Assembly (NCBI GenBank): GCA_017936005.1
Contig: JAGBGK010000058.1
Location: 1-64,000 of the forward strand
Direction: 5' to 3'
Length of the DNA: 64,000 nucleotides
DNA from: Tidjanibacter sp.
Lineage (GTDB): Bacteria; Bacteroidota; Bacteroidia; Bacteroidales; Rikenellaceae
The notes under the pieces: model-generated
The model's database searches: none
Told to the model about the DNA's origin: nothing
Seen by the model: only the letters and a program-made list of their open reading frames with translations
Program-made: the position numbers and the translations under genes
Part shown: piece by piece, positions 1 through 8,134 of the stretch
Layout of the letters: each line of letters begins with the position of its first letter
How positions within the stretch are numbered: position 1 is the first letter of the stretch

Positions 1-28
1 GAAGATGTTTGCTTACAACAACAAATAA
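1..28 (+). CDS. Possible 3' end of an unseen upstream gene (partial)
   Basis: Reading from base 2, the frame gives KMFAYNNK followed by TAA at 26-28, then a strong terminator hairpin at 70-114. That order (short open frame, stop, terminator) suggests the C-terminal tail of a gene lying mostly left of the window. Only eight residues are visible, so no family can be named. A second frame starting at base 1 stays open to about 207 but runs through the hairpins and repeats and is unlikely to be coding. Confidence 0.3.
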
Positions 29-69
29 AAAACGCAGATAACGAGCGACTGCTGCGTTACATTGCGATA

Positions 70-114
70 AACCACCTCCTCATTTACGAAAGTAAACTGC
101 GGAGGTGGTTTTCT
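70..114 (+). terminator. Rho-independent terminator with nested stem
   Basis: AACCACCTCC (70-79) pairs perfectly with GGAGGTGGTT (101-110), and inside it TTTAC pairs with GTAAA. A short T-rich run follows (TTTTCTT). A smaller upstream stem pairs AACGCAG (31-37) with CTGCGTT (52-58). It would end transcription of the gene entering from the left edge. The inner part (CCTCATTTAC...GTAAACTGCGGA) recurs near 21332-21360. Confidence 0.75.
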
Positions 115-120
115 TATGTG

Positions 121-242
121 CCTTGCATTCATCTCGTTCTTTGCGTTTTTTACTGCTTACTAACGCTCAATAGAATTTCGACCAAAATGGGGAAAGCGTC
201 ATTCTGACGCCCTTGCATTCATCTCGTTCTTTGCGTTTTTTA
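121..242 (+). repeat. 32-bp direct repeat, two exact copies 90 bp apart
   Basis: Bases 121-152 and 211-242 are identical; both begin CCTTGCATTCATCTCG and end GCGTTTTTTA. The spacer carries a perfect 5-bp-stem hairpin at 196-210. No coding frame explains the repeat. Confidence 0.8.
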
Positions 243-248
243 TTGTGG

Positions 249-276
249 TCAACCGTCGACCGTCAACCGTCGACCG
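249..276 (+). repeat. Heptad array (TCRACCG x4)
   Basis: Four 7-bp units alternate TCAACCG and TCGACCG. This is the reverse complement of the array at 9871-9926, so the same sequence family occurs at two distant intergenic sites. Confidence 0.8.
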
Positions 277-296
277 TCAGCATACCCCTCCCTTAC

Positions 297-315
297 CTCC
301 CCTATCGTAGGGGAG
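297..315 (+). repeat. Perfect 8-bp hairpin, part of a dispersed element
   Basis: CTCCCCTA (297-304) and TAGGGGAG (308-315) pair perfectly around a TCG loop. A related CATACCC...CTCCCCTA...TAG.GGAG arrangement occurs at 26737-26780. No long T-run follows, so it is a weak terminator candidate at best. Confidence 0.55.
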
Positions 316-321
316 GAGTAA

Positions 322-349
322 TTTTCAATTTTCCATTTTCAATTTTCCA
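322..349 (+). repeat. Heptad array (TTTTCMA x4)
   Basis: Four 7-bp units, TTTTCAA and TTTTCCA alternating, directly upstream of the promoter of the next gene. They belong to the TTYTCAA-like family also seen at 8135-8176, 14004-14024 and 24710-24737. Confidence 0.75.
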
Positions 350-360
350 TTCCCTTTTTG

Positions 361-369
361 TATCTTTGT
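361..369 (+). promoter_or_regulatory. Bacteroidota -7 element
   Basis: TATCTTTGT matches TAnnTTTGy exactly and lies 21 bases before the start codon at 391. No clean TTTG is present at the expected -33 distance, so it may be a weak or activator-dependent promoter. Confidence 0.5.
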
Positions 370-390
370 GCAAACTAACCTTCGTGTGCT

Positions 391-1029
391 ATGAAAAAGT
401 TACTTCTGATTTTGGCATTTGTGGTGGGTGCGCAGGTTACAATGTGGGCGCAGTCGGCTCAAAGTGTGGAAAGTGCTACTCCCAAGAAGATTTCAAGGCT
501 CGGTGATGCAAAGTGGACCGTGGACCTTTCGGCCGGTACGATGGTCTATCAGGGCCTAATGCTGTTGGGTTACAATCCGGAAAATGACGTAGTGCCCGGA
601 GGTACTATGGACCAAGATATATACACCTTCCCGTTCCATTCCAGCGCAGATGTCTTCTATCGCTTCTCGCGTCGTTTCTCACTTGGTCTGCGTACCACGA
701 TGAGTTACAAGCGGATAGAGTGTTTTGATGGCCACGGTGAGTTGCTCGGACGCTTTGTGGGCCTTCCTACGACGCTGGTGTTGACGAGCAAGTTCTCCTA
801 CTACCTCGGTAGCGAGTTTGAGTTTTATGGTCTCTATGGTTTGGGCTTGTGTATGATGATTAATGTGGAGGACTACTATTGGCGACCATCTCCGTCGGTT
901 AGCGGAAGGTCTTTCATTGCCGAGTTCTACCCCATAGGTTTGCGTTGGGGACGCAAACAGGGGTTCTTTACCGAGTTTGGCTTTGGTAGCAAGGGCCTCA
1001 CCAATTTGGGTTACTTTGTGAATTTCTAA
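391..1029 (+). CDS. Exported protein of unknown function, probably a small outer-membrane beta-barrel
   Basis: 212 residues. Residues 1-20 (MKKLLLILAFVV...MWAQ) form a signal peptide with a likely cleavage after AQ. The mature part alternates aromatic and polar residues (for example RFSRRFSLGLRTTMSYKRI and YYLGSEFEFYGLYGLGL) and ends in aromatic residues (NLGYFVNF). That pattern is typical of porin-fold outer-membrane barrels of Bacteroidota. I do not recognise the family. The promoter at 361-369 supports this start. The next gene follows after 20 bases and has a similar signal peptide, so the two are probably co-transcribed. Confidence 0.7.
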   Translation: MKKLLLILAFVVGAQVTMWAQSAQSVESATPKKISRLGDAKWTVDLSAGTMVYQGLMLLGYNPENDVVPGGTMDQDIYTFPFHSSADVFYRFSRRFSLGLRTTMSYKRIECFDGHGELLGRFVGLPTTLVLTSKFSYYLGSEFEFYGLYGLGLCMMINVEDYYWRPSPSVSGRSFIAEFYPIGLRWGRKQGFFTEFGFGSKGLTNLGYFVNF

Positions 1030-1049
1030 TTATAAACGCAATTATAGCT

Positions 1050-1739
1050 ATGAAACGTTGGGTTGTATTGTTGGCCTTTGTGGTTGTAAACGTGGGCTTG
1101 GTGTTGGCGCAGGACTACAAAAACTATGACGATGTTATCTATGGTACCGACGGCACGGTGGTGCGTGGTGTCATCATTGAGCAGGTGCCCGGAGTGAGCT
1201 ATAAGATTGCCACCAAGGACGGAAATATCTTCCTATATGATGCCTTGAAGGTGGAGCGTATAACCAAAGAGCCTCCCGTGAGAGGTAACTATCAGGATGA
1301 TGGCGACCGCCACCGCTACGATGAGTATGGTCGTGTGGTCTATAAGAAAAGCCCCCTTTGGTCGGCCGTAGGCTCGTTCTGCATCACGGGTTTGGGCCAG
1401 GTTGTTAATGGCGAGACTCGCAAGGGTTTGCTGTTGTTTGGTGGCCACGCAGCTTGTGTTGCAACCTGTGCTGTTGCAGCCACGTTTGCCAATGAGGGTT
1501 ATGGAGGCGATCCCGAACTCAATGCGGGAGTGGCTGTGGTTTCGTTGCTCGGAGCCATCGGTATAAGGCTCTACTCCATTATTCAGGCGCCCATCTATGC
1601 AAGTCGCTACAATGAGCAGAATGGCTTTGCGTTGGGGGATGACAAGTGGCTCAAAGTAGGCCCGAGTGTGCAGGTAACTAATACCTTTGCCACGGGGACT
1701 TCCACGAGTGTCGGTCTCGGAGCGACGCTCACTTTTTAG
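1050..1739 (+). CDS. Exported or membrane protein of unknown function
   Basis: 229 residues. A signal peptide is visible (MKRWVVLLAFVVV...LAQ). Residues about 25-70 (starting DDVIYGTDGTVVRGVIIEQ) look like the short beta-rich domain common in exported Bacteroidales proteins that describe a keyed attribute and its value. The middle and C-terminal parts contain two hydrophobic Gly/Ala-rich stretches (around GQVVNGETRKGLLLFGGHA and GVAVVSLLGAIGIRLY) that could be membrane segments or a small barrel. It starts 20 bases after the preceding exported protein and is followed by a strong terminator, so these two genes form a unit. Function unknown. Confidence 0.65.
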   Translation: MKRWVVLLAFVVVNVGLVLAQDYKNYDDVIYGTDGTVVRGVIIEQVPGVSYKIATKDGNIFLYDALKVERITKEPPVRGNYQDDGDRHRYDEYGRVVYKKSPLWSAVGSFCITGLGQVVNGETRKGLLLFGGHAACVATCAVAATFANEGYGGDPELNAGVAVVSLLGAIGIRLYSIIQAPIYASRYNEQNGFALGDDKWLKVGPSVQVTNTFATGTSTSVGLGATLTF

Positions 1740-1765
1740 AGGTTTTACCCTACGACTTAATAGAC

Positions 1766-1800
1766 AAACGAGTTGGCACCAACGGGTGCCAACTCGTTTT
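1766..1800. terminator. Bidirectional terminator between convergent genes
   Basis: A perfect 15-bp stem, AAACGAGTTGGCACC (1766-1780) and its complement (1785-1799), encloses an AACG loop. T-runs occur in both directions. It separates the plus-strand pair ending at 1739 from the minus-strand operon ending at 1851. Confidence 0.9.
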
Positions 1801-1850
1801 GCTTTCGTATTGAGGCGTGTGGCGAGTGTTGTTCTCCACTCTACAACTCC

Positions 1851-3686
1851 TTACCGCCTTGCGCCATATTGTTTATAGAAGAGGGCGGGCCGTGCTTTGG
1901 CATCGAGGAATACGCCCTCGTCCAGGTGTTCGCGCAGCCAAGCGACCAATTCTTCGGCTCTCTCTCTGCGTTCCTCCACGCTTGCTCCCTGTGCACGGCG
2001 ACGTTGTATCTCAAAATCTCTGCGGACAAACTCCACCATAAGTCCCAAATCGTTGAGTGCTTCGCTCTCGGCTCCCTCAATGGTGGTGGCTGTTGCCACC
2101 TCGCCACTGTGGAAGTCGAGGCGTGCGATAGCCTCTGTGTACCACTCTTCGCTCTTGACGCTTGTGCCGGGGATGCTACATCCTTTGCGTGCAAGTTGTT
2201 CGAGAGTGCCGATGGTGGCAAGTGCGGTGCGCCAGGCGGAACCATAGCGCCCTTGTGCAAACTCGCGTAGGAGAAGGTCTACATCCACATCGGGATTTTG
2301 GGCCACCTTACCGAGTGTGTAGAGGTTGACCTCATAGGTACCCCAATCGCCAGGCTCGCAGTAGATGGAGATACCACTTATGCCTTGTTCGAGATACCAC
2401 TTCACATCCTTCTGCATATAGTGGGGCAGGAGTATTGGGAGGCTGTGCCAGGCATACTTACGGTAGTAGGAGTAGATGCTTATCTCTCCCTCGAAACGTT
2501 CCTTCCATTCGGCCATAGCAGATGTGTAGGTGGGGTTACTACCAAACTTTTCGTAGATTTGTCCCTCGAAACTCTGATTTATGGGGCAGAAGTCAACGAG
2601 TACGTTAGGAGCGATGGTGTGTCGCTGTGAGGGGTTTTTATAGTGTGAATAGCCAAGACACTCGATTTTTAGGTCGGGACGCAGGGCGGCAATGCGTGTT
2701 GCCACCTTGCCCACCAGCAGGGCGTGCTTGTCGGAGTCGTTACCTATGGCCTGACACTTCTCGCACTCGCATCAACGAGCTCCGTCGGGTGGCCAGAAGT
2801 CGAAGATGTCAATCTCGGGATGAGCTTCGATGTAGGCGAGTAGGTTGCTGGTCATATACTCCGTAGCCTCCTCCGAGGAGGTGCAGAAGACCCTCTTTTG
2901 CTCCTTGCTACGCTTGCCCTCGTGGAGTGCAAACCACTCTGGGTGCTCGTTCCACAAACGCCCATCTTCCATCGTGGCATTGAGGAAGTTCTGATAGCCG
3001 TGGCCACCCACCTCAATCACTATGCCTCGCTGGCGCAGGTGGGGAGTGAGCGTGTCCCTTACGGCATCCCATCTCACACGTCCTTTGCCTTGATAGTCAA
3101 TTGGATATACAAGGGTGTTGTATTGCAACTTGGCCATCCAACGTATGAGCTCGACGGTGTTGGCAGGGGTGTGTGAATGGCCCTCTTCAATGTAGAGCTT
3201 ACGATACTTCATCACAGGTTGGCCACTTGTGGGGCCCTCGGCGGTGTAGCGTAGGGTGGGGATGTGGGGTACCACTTCGTGCTTACCCTCGGGGTAGAAA
3301 TCGAAATCGGGCGCAAGCCAACGGCAACCCAACTGCTCCAAGAAGGTGTAGGTGGCATAGAGTAGTCCTCGTGGGCCACCGCCACTCAGGGTGATACCCC
3401 TGCGGTGTGGCTCTATGCGCCACTCCTCTGCGGAAAGTCGCTTGTCGTAGCGCACTACAATACGTTTTTTTGAACCTTTGGTGGTGGTGAAATCGGCACC
3501 GCTGATAGCTCCGAGGTAGTGCTGCAACTCCTCCACAGCAAGGCTACTTGTGCAGTTGCCACCTCGGTCAACAATGTGGCACAAGGCACGCCCATTCTCG
3601 GCCAGCGGAATGGTGTGGGTTTTCGCCGCCGAGGGTGGAGTGTGGAGGACGAAGAGTGTGGCGATGCAAAGTAGTGTCAATCTCAT
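1851..3686 (-). pseudogene. DUF4838-type exported protein interrupted by an in-frame TGA
   Basis: Two halves in the same frame, 3686-2772 and 2771-1851, give a protein of about 611 residues if the stop is read through. The N-terminus has a signal peptide (MRLTLLCIATLFVL). The middle (LGCRWLAPDFDFYPEG, HPEWFALHEGKR, FDFWPPDGAR) and the second half (CECEKC, LGYSHYKNP, WYLEQGISGISIYCEPGDWG) fit my memory of DUF4838, a glycosidase-like family related to GH20/GH67 folds. The TGA at 2774-2772 sits between DGAR and CECEKC, where I expect Trp (TGG); one base change explains it. Downstream sequence shows no other damage, so the lesion is recent, a sequencing error, or read through. Last gene of the four-gene operon. 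Confidence 0.75.
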
Positions 3687-3695
3687 AGTATAGTC

Positions 3696-5450
3696 CTATA
3701 ACATCAATTTCCAATTGCCCGAATAGTATGCCTTGTGGAGCTGTTCCAACTCTTGGGTATTGCCCTGCAAGGTGAAACTATGTTCGAGGTCTTTGTAGAT
3801 GTAGAACTGCAACCACCAGCCATAGTGATACTCCTCACGGGGCGACTTGGGTGTGAGCATCTTGGCATACCAGAATGAGGTGAGGTGGTATTTCTCGGCC
3901 ACCTTCTGGGCCAGAGCAGCCTGCTTCCACATATCCTTACGCACCTTTTCAAAGAGGCGGGTGTAGTCCTTATATTTCATTTTCGACACGTCGTAGGTCT
4001 TACAACCTGCCTTGTCGTCTATACCAAGCGCAGCGAGCGATACGGTTGTTTCATACTCTTTGTCGCCGTTGAGGTCGTAGTTGAAGGTGTCGAAGAAACC
4101 GTTGCCATCGGTGTCGAGAGCCTCAATGGTGGCGAACTTTTCGGGAGCGCTCTTCTGGAAGGCACGGTCGTAGCCCTGATAGTAGTTGGTGTTCTGGTCA
4201 ATACGCCACACACCTCTCTCGGCTCCGAGCAGGTGGATACGACCATCGTAGGGGGCAACATAGATGTCGCCACCTCCCGAAAAATCGGTATCCCACTCGC
4301 CCCTATCGCCTGCGGGGTCGGCTTGGGTGTGGTTGTCAACGCCACCCTTCTTGGTACCCTGAATGAAGGCGTCCCTATCCTCGTAGAGCTCAACCCTTTC
4401 CCAACGGCCACAATCGTCGTCCTCGTCATAGCAGAAGCGGGCCTCTTCCCACTTACCCTTCCACGCCAAATCGAAAGCCTCATTGCGGTCGGGATAGATA
4501 AGCTCGGTGAGCTGGCGTATGCGAGCGTCGGGGAAGAAACAGTCGGCTTCGGGCAGGCCACGCATATTTTTCAGTGGGTGGACATATTCGAGGTAGGTTA
4601 CGGCATTGGGTGCTTTGTAGTGGAGTGTCATATCAAAGTCGAAGTCGTTGCCGGGGCAGTTGTCGTTGTCCATATCAATACCGATGGAGAACCAAGTCAT
4701 ACCACCATCATACTGTGTGTGGTGGAAGCCCAACTCGGCAGCTTCGGGGTGGGGACGACGAGAGTCGCAGAAACGGAGTGCAATCTCCGAAAGGCCGTCC
4801 TTGTCGTAGTCGTAGAAGATGAACGGGTTTTCCCAATTGATACGGAGATCTTGGAACGAGTTGGTTACTCGGTGTGCTTTGATGAAGGTGCTGTTACCGC
4901 TGTAGTCGGTGTAGAAGTCGGAAATACCATTCTTCTCCCAGCACTTCAATGTGATGGTTGTCCAATCGATGTAGTTGAACACTCCGTCGCCATCGTCATC
5001 AAATACCCACATATAGTGGGGTGCATTCCAACCCTTCGGGCCATTCTCTTTGCCCACAGGGTAGTCCAGAATGAGCTGCACATCGGCCTTGCCGTCGGAG
5101 TTCATATCAACGTGCTTCACCACGAGGTCATATTCACCATTAGCATCGCGGTCCACCAACAGACAGTCGTTGACGGTGTCGCCCTCAATGTCGCCAGCCT
5201 TCATATTACCGTCATCATCGAGCCAAAGGATGGGCACCTTACCTGCGTGGATTGCACTCTTCACAGCGTCCTGCTTACCATCGTTGTTGAGGTCAAGCAA
5301 CTGAATATCGACACCCTGTGCAGGCATCGGGATGCGGAAGGGTTGCAACATTGTGTGTTCGTTCCAATAGGTTTTGTTTGCGGAGGGTGCTTGTGCCGAG
5401 AGGGAGCCGATGGCTGCCAGAGCGCACAAAATTGTCAAAAATCTTTTCAT
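3696..5450 (-). CDS. Exported Asp-rich protein with calcium-site-like repeats, unknown function
   Basis: 584 residues with a signal peptide (MKRFLTILCALAAIGSLSAQ). At least five DxDxDG-like loops are visible: LDLNNDGKQD, VDRDANGEYD, VDMNSDGKADV, DDDGDGVFNYID, YDYDKDGLSE and LDTDGNGFFD. These resemble calcium-binding loops of dockerin, thrombospondin type 3 or FG-GAP proteins. The C-terminal third is less repetitive, with many aromatic residues (FWYAKMLTPKSPREEYHYGW), which may bind a glycan. I do not recognise a catalytic signature. It lies 9 bases upstream of the DUF4838 gene and 14 bases downstream of a DUF2264 gene, so it is part of the same secreted, probably carbohydrate-active operon. 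Confidence 0.7.
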   Translation of the reverse strand: MKRFLTILCALAAIGSLSAQAPSANKTYWNEHTMLQPFRIPMPAQGVDIQLLDLNNDGKQDAVKSAIHAGKVPILWLDDDGNMKAGDIEGDTVNDCLLVDRDANGEYDLVVKHVDMNSDGKADVQLILDYPVGKENGPKGWNAPHYMWVFDDDGDGVFNYIDWTTITLKCWEKNGISDFYTDYSGNSTFIKAHRVTNSFQDLRINWENPFIFYDYDKDGLSEIALRFCDSRRPHPEAAELGFHHTQYDGGMTWFSIGIDMDNDNCPGNDFDFDMTLHYKAPNAVTYLEYVHPLKNMRGLPEADCFFPDARIRQLTELIYPDRNEAFDLAWKGKWEEARFCYDEDDDCGRWERVELYEDRDAFIQGTKKGGVDNHTQADPAGDRGEWDTDFSGGGDIYVAPYDGRIHLLGAERGVWRIDQNTNYYQGYDRAFQKSAPEKFATIEALDTDGNGFFDTFNYDLNGDKEYETTVSLAALGIDDKAGCKTYDVSKMKYKDYTRLFEKVRKDMWKQAALAQKVAEKYHLTSFWYAKMLTPKSPREEYHYGWWLQFYIYKDLEHSFTLQGNTQELEQLHKAYYSGNWKLML

Positions 5451-5464
5451 AATGCTATGTGTGG

Positions 5465-6736
5465 TTATTTTTTCTTAATTTTATCTTTGAGTGCTTTGTC
5501 GAGTTTCACCTCTTTGCTGCCATTCCACGCTTTCAAGCCACTCCACTCTTCGCTCTGGTCGGTCCAGAAGGGGTGGGATGCGGGCAGGCCGAGGGGTAGG
5601 AATACGGCGGTACAGAGGTAAAGACTACCTGTTGAAATGTAGGTCTCTGCACAACTCATCTGGTGGCCTGCAAAACCGAGCGTGAGCCAACCCTTCTCGT
5701 CAAAGTTACCATCTACGGCCATATGGCGACGGATGACGGCACCGAGTGCTGCCCTCACCGAGCCGTTGGTGAGTGTTGTGGGGAGGTCCTCTAAGAGAGC
5801 CGATTGGGCCAACACTTGGAACGCTCCGAAACGGTAGGCAATGGAGCGGCCCACTACGGGGTAGGCTCCGTCGGGCGAAATGAGAAGCTCCTGCTGTTGT
5901 GCATAGCGGCGCAGACGTTTCTTCTCGGCCTCAAAGAACTCCGCCTCACCCTTACCGTGGCGTTGCATAACGGCCAACACATCGTAGAGCATCGGGTGGA
6001 TAACGTAGCTATTGTAGTAGTCCATATGCAACTCCGGACCGTCGGCATACCAACCATCGCCCTTGTACCACTCCTTGAAGCGCATAAGAGCATACTCCAC
6101 CGGAGCAGGATTCCACTCGCCCGTGAACTCCAACATCGCAGCCTCCACCGTGGCAGCAAACAACAACCAATTGCTTTCGAGGGGTTTGATTTTGCGGATG
6201 TTGTTCATCTCCGTTACGAAGTTCTGTTTGGTCTGCTCGTCCAGATTGCCCCAAATCTGCTTGGGAGCACGCAGCATACCCTGACACAAGAAGGCTGCAT
6301 CCACAAGTGGTTGTCGCCTGATGGTGAAGTTGAGGTAGTCGGGCGATTGAGGGTCAAAACCATTCTTGATGGCCTTGCAGGTCATCTCGATAAATTCAGC
6401 CCTAACCCTTCCTTCGGGGGTGTCATCGGGCCCCAATTCGAGCCAGGGGGCTATGCCCACAACAGTACGTCCGAGGGCCTCCAAGTGGGTTGTGAGATAG
6501 TTCGTGGGGGTGTTCTTACGCGGAGGAGTCTCCACGGGCATATTCTTCCTCAACTCCCCTCTGCTCATATTATCCAACACGGGGGCTGCAATGTCGGTTA
6601 TCGTTTTGAGCCAATAGGCCCTCTCCTCGGCTCCGCTGGTGAGGAGCGAGGCGGATTGTCCGTTAGCCGATATGGTGGTGCAGAGAATGGTAGTGAATGA
6701 CACAACAACAATTCTCCAATAATTTATCCTTTTCAT
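5465..6736 (-). CDS. DUF2264 domain protein, exported (second of two paralogues)
   Basis: 423 residues. The N-terminus (MKRINYWRIVVVSFTTILC...) is a signal peptide ending near ANGQS. The body matches the DUF2264 family as I know it: GRTVVGIAPWLELGPDDTPEG, then KGDGWYADGPELHMDYYNSY, then a helix-rich C-terminal half. DUF2264 proteins are predicted alpha/alpha-toroid enzymes found next to polysaccharide-degrading genes; no reaction is firmly assigned to my knowledge. The start codon lies 2 bases after the stop of the upstream paralogue (6739-8019), with which it shares motifs along its whole length, so the pair arose by tandem duplication and is co-transcribed. Confidence 0.8.
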   Translation of the reverse strand: MKRINYWRIVVVSFTTILCTTISANGQSASLLTSGAEERAYWLKTITDIAAPVLDNMSRGELRKNMPVETPPRKNTPTNYLTTHLEALGRTVVGIAPWLELGPDDTPEGRVRAEFIEMTCKAIKNGFDPQSPDYLNFTIRRQPLVDAAFLCQGMLRAPKQIWGNLDEQTKQNFVTEMNNIRKIKPLESNWLLFAATVEAAMLEFTGEWNPAPVEYALMRFKEWYKGDGWYADGPELHMDYYNSYVIHPMLYDVLAVMQRHGKGEAEFFEAEKKRLRRYAQQQELLISPDGAYPVVGRSIAYRFGAFQVLAQSALLEDLPTTLTNGSVRAALGAVIRRHMAVDGNFDEKGWLTLGFAGHQMSCAETYISTGSLYLCTAVFLPLGLPASHPFWTDQSEEWSGLKAWNGSKEVKLDKALKDKIKKK

Positions 6737-6738
6737 CT

Positions 6739-8019
6739 CTATTTCTTGGTTTTTTTGAGGAACGAATCAATGGGGAAATATTCGCCAGAGAAGGCTTTTT
6801 GTCCGGTCCACTTCTCTGCCGGGCAGGTCCAGAAACTATCGTTGGCGGGCAGGCCGAGGGGTAGATAGACCAATGATGTCAGGTAGACACACGGGGTGGA
6901 GAGGTAGCTGTCGCCCAATTCGGGTTGGTCGCCACACACGCCAATCGTTAGCCAACCCTGCTCGTCGAAGGTGCCTTCTGCATCCATCACACGGTGCATT
7001 GCTGCTGTGAGGGCTGCCCTGACTTGTCCCTCCGAGAGTCCTTCGGGAAGAATCTTCTCTTGTGCACACTGCACCAACACTTGGAAGGCTCCGAGGCGGT
7101 AGGTGATGGAACGACCAATCAGCGGATAGGTGCCATCGGGTGCAATCATACGCTCCTGAATGGTGGCAAACCTGCGGAAGCGGCGCAACTGCTCGGCGTG
7201 GAACTCGCTATCGCCCACACCAAACTTATCCATCGTGCGCAACACCTGCATCATCATTGGTTGGATGACGTAACTATTGTAGTAGTCGAGGTGGAACTCC
7301 TCGCCGTCGCCATAGATACCGTCGCCAACGTACCACTCCTTGTGGTAGCGTATGGCCCTCTCTACGAGTGAAAACTCCCACTCGCCGGCAAACTCCTTCA
7401 AGCCACACTCAACCATTGCACAGAAGAAGTACCAATTGTTGTGTCCTGGTTTCATTGTGCGGGTGGATTTCCATTGTTCAAAGAGTCGCTCTTTGGTCAC
7501 TTGGTCCAGATTACCCCACAGTTGGGTGGGAGCACGCAATAGGCCCTGAATAAGGAATGCGCTATTGACGAGTATCTGACGTGTGGCGGTGCTGTTGAAA
7601 TAGTCTTTGGCATTGGGGTCCACCGAGTTGGCGATGGCCTTACAGGTCATCTCGATGTATTTCGCACGCAATTGTCCCTCGGGGGTGTCGTCGGGACCGA
7701 GTTCGAGCCAAGGAGCAATACCCGCAATGGTACGTCCCACCGACTCCATATGGGTTATGAACTCGCGACTATTTGCTTTGGCCGAAGCCGAGCGACCGAT
7801 GGGAATGGATGCGCGAAGATTGTCCTCGGCAAGGTTGCTCAACACGGGGTGGGCAACTTTGAGCATACTCTCCAACCAGTAGGCTCGGTCGCCTGCGGCA
7901 ACATTCTCGGGGAGGTAGGAATTGGACTTTGCATCGTTCTGACTGCCCAAAACGGGAGCCACGGTGCCCACGAGGAGCAAGGCAGCCAGCAGCAGATTGG
8001 TTAGTTTTGTTGGTTTCAT
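6739..8019 (-). CDS. DUF2264 domain protein, exported (first of two paralogues)
   Basis: 426 residues from the chosen ATG at 8019, which places a clean signal peptide (MKPTKLTNLLLAALLLVG) at the N-terminus; an upstream in-frame start at 8052 would add 11 polar residues. Conserved blocks are GRTIAGIAPWLELGPDDTPEG and VGDGIYGDGEEFHLDYYNSY, shared with the next gene. Family membership in DUF2264 is from recall of these motifs. A -7 element at 8084-8092 precedes it, so this is the first gene of the four-gene minus-strand operon (6739-8019, 5465-6736, 3696-5450, 1851-3686). The absence of a SusCD pair next to it leaves the substrate unknown. Confidence 0.8.
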   Translation of the reverse strand: MKPTKLTNLLLAALLLVGTVAPVLGSQNDAKSNSYLPENVAAGDRAYWLESMLKVAHPVLSNLAEDNLRASIPIGRSASAKANSREFITHMESVGRTIAGIAPWLELGPDDTPEGQLRAKYIEMTCKAIANSVDPNAKDYFNSTATRQILVNSAFLIQGLLRAPTQLWGNLDQVTKERLFEQWKSTRTMKPGHNNWYFFCAMVECGLKEFAGEWEFSLVERAIRYHKEWYVGDGIYGDGEEFHLDYYNSYVIQPMMMQVLRTMDKFGVGDSEFHAEQLRRFRRFATIQERMIAPDGTYPLIGRSITYRLGAFQVLVQCAQEKILPEGLSEGQVRAALTAAMHRVMDAEGTFDEQGWLTIGVCGDQPELGDSYLSTPCVYLTSLVYLPLGLPANDSFWTCPAEKWTGQKAFSGEYFPIDSFLKKTKK

Positions 8020-8083
8020 TGTAGGAATATTTTGTAGTTTCGTTTTGCGCAACTTGACACGTTACAAAGTAAGCACTTTCTGC

Positions 8084-8092
8084 ACAAAGATA
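8084..8092 (-). promoter_or_regulatory. -7 element of the DUF2264/DUF4838 operon
   Basis: On the minus strand the sequence reads TATCTTTGT, an exact TAnnTTTGy match, 65 bases upstream of the ATG at 8019. I see no TTTG at the usual -33 distance. Confidence 0.5.
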
Positions 8093-8134
8093 ATACAACT
8101 CTTGTTCGTTACAATAACCCTAACGTTCAAATAA

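Larger units (their letters stand above)
114..390. other. Non-coding gap rich in short repeats and hairpins
   Basis: I see no convincing gene here. The stretch holds a 32-bp direct repeat (121-152 and 211-242), a perfect small hairpin GCGTC-ATTCT-GACGC (196-210), a heptad array (249-276), a perfect 8-bp hairpin CTCCCCTA-TCG-TAGGGGAG (297-315), a second heptad array (322-349) and the promoter of the next gene. An open frame crossing 213-506 overlaps these repeats and the signal peptide of the real gene, so I do not call it. Confidence 0.6.

Noticed and set aside
2772..2774. Selenocysteine reading of the in-frame TGA in the DUF4838 gene
   Set aside because: The expected residue is Trp, not Cys, and no convincing stem-loop directly after the codon was identified. 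A nonsense change is simpler.
3885..5621. Long open frame on the plus strand opposite the Asp-rich exported protein
   Set aside because: The minus-strand frame has a signal peptide, calcium-type loops and operon spacing; the plus-strand frame has none of these.
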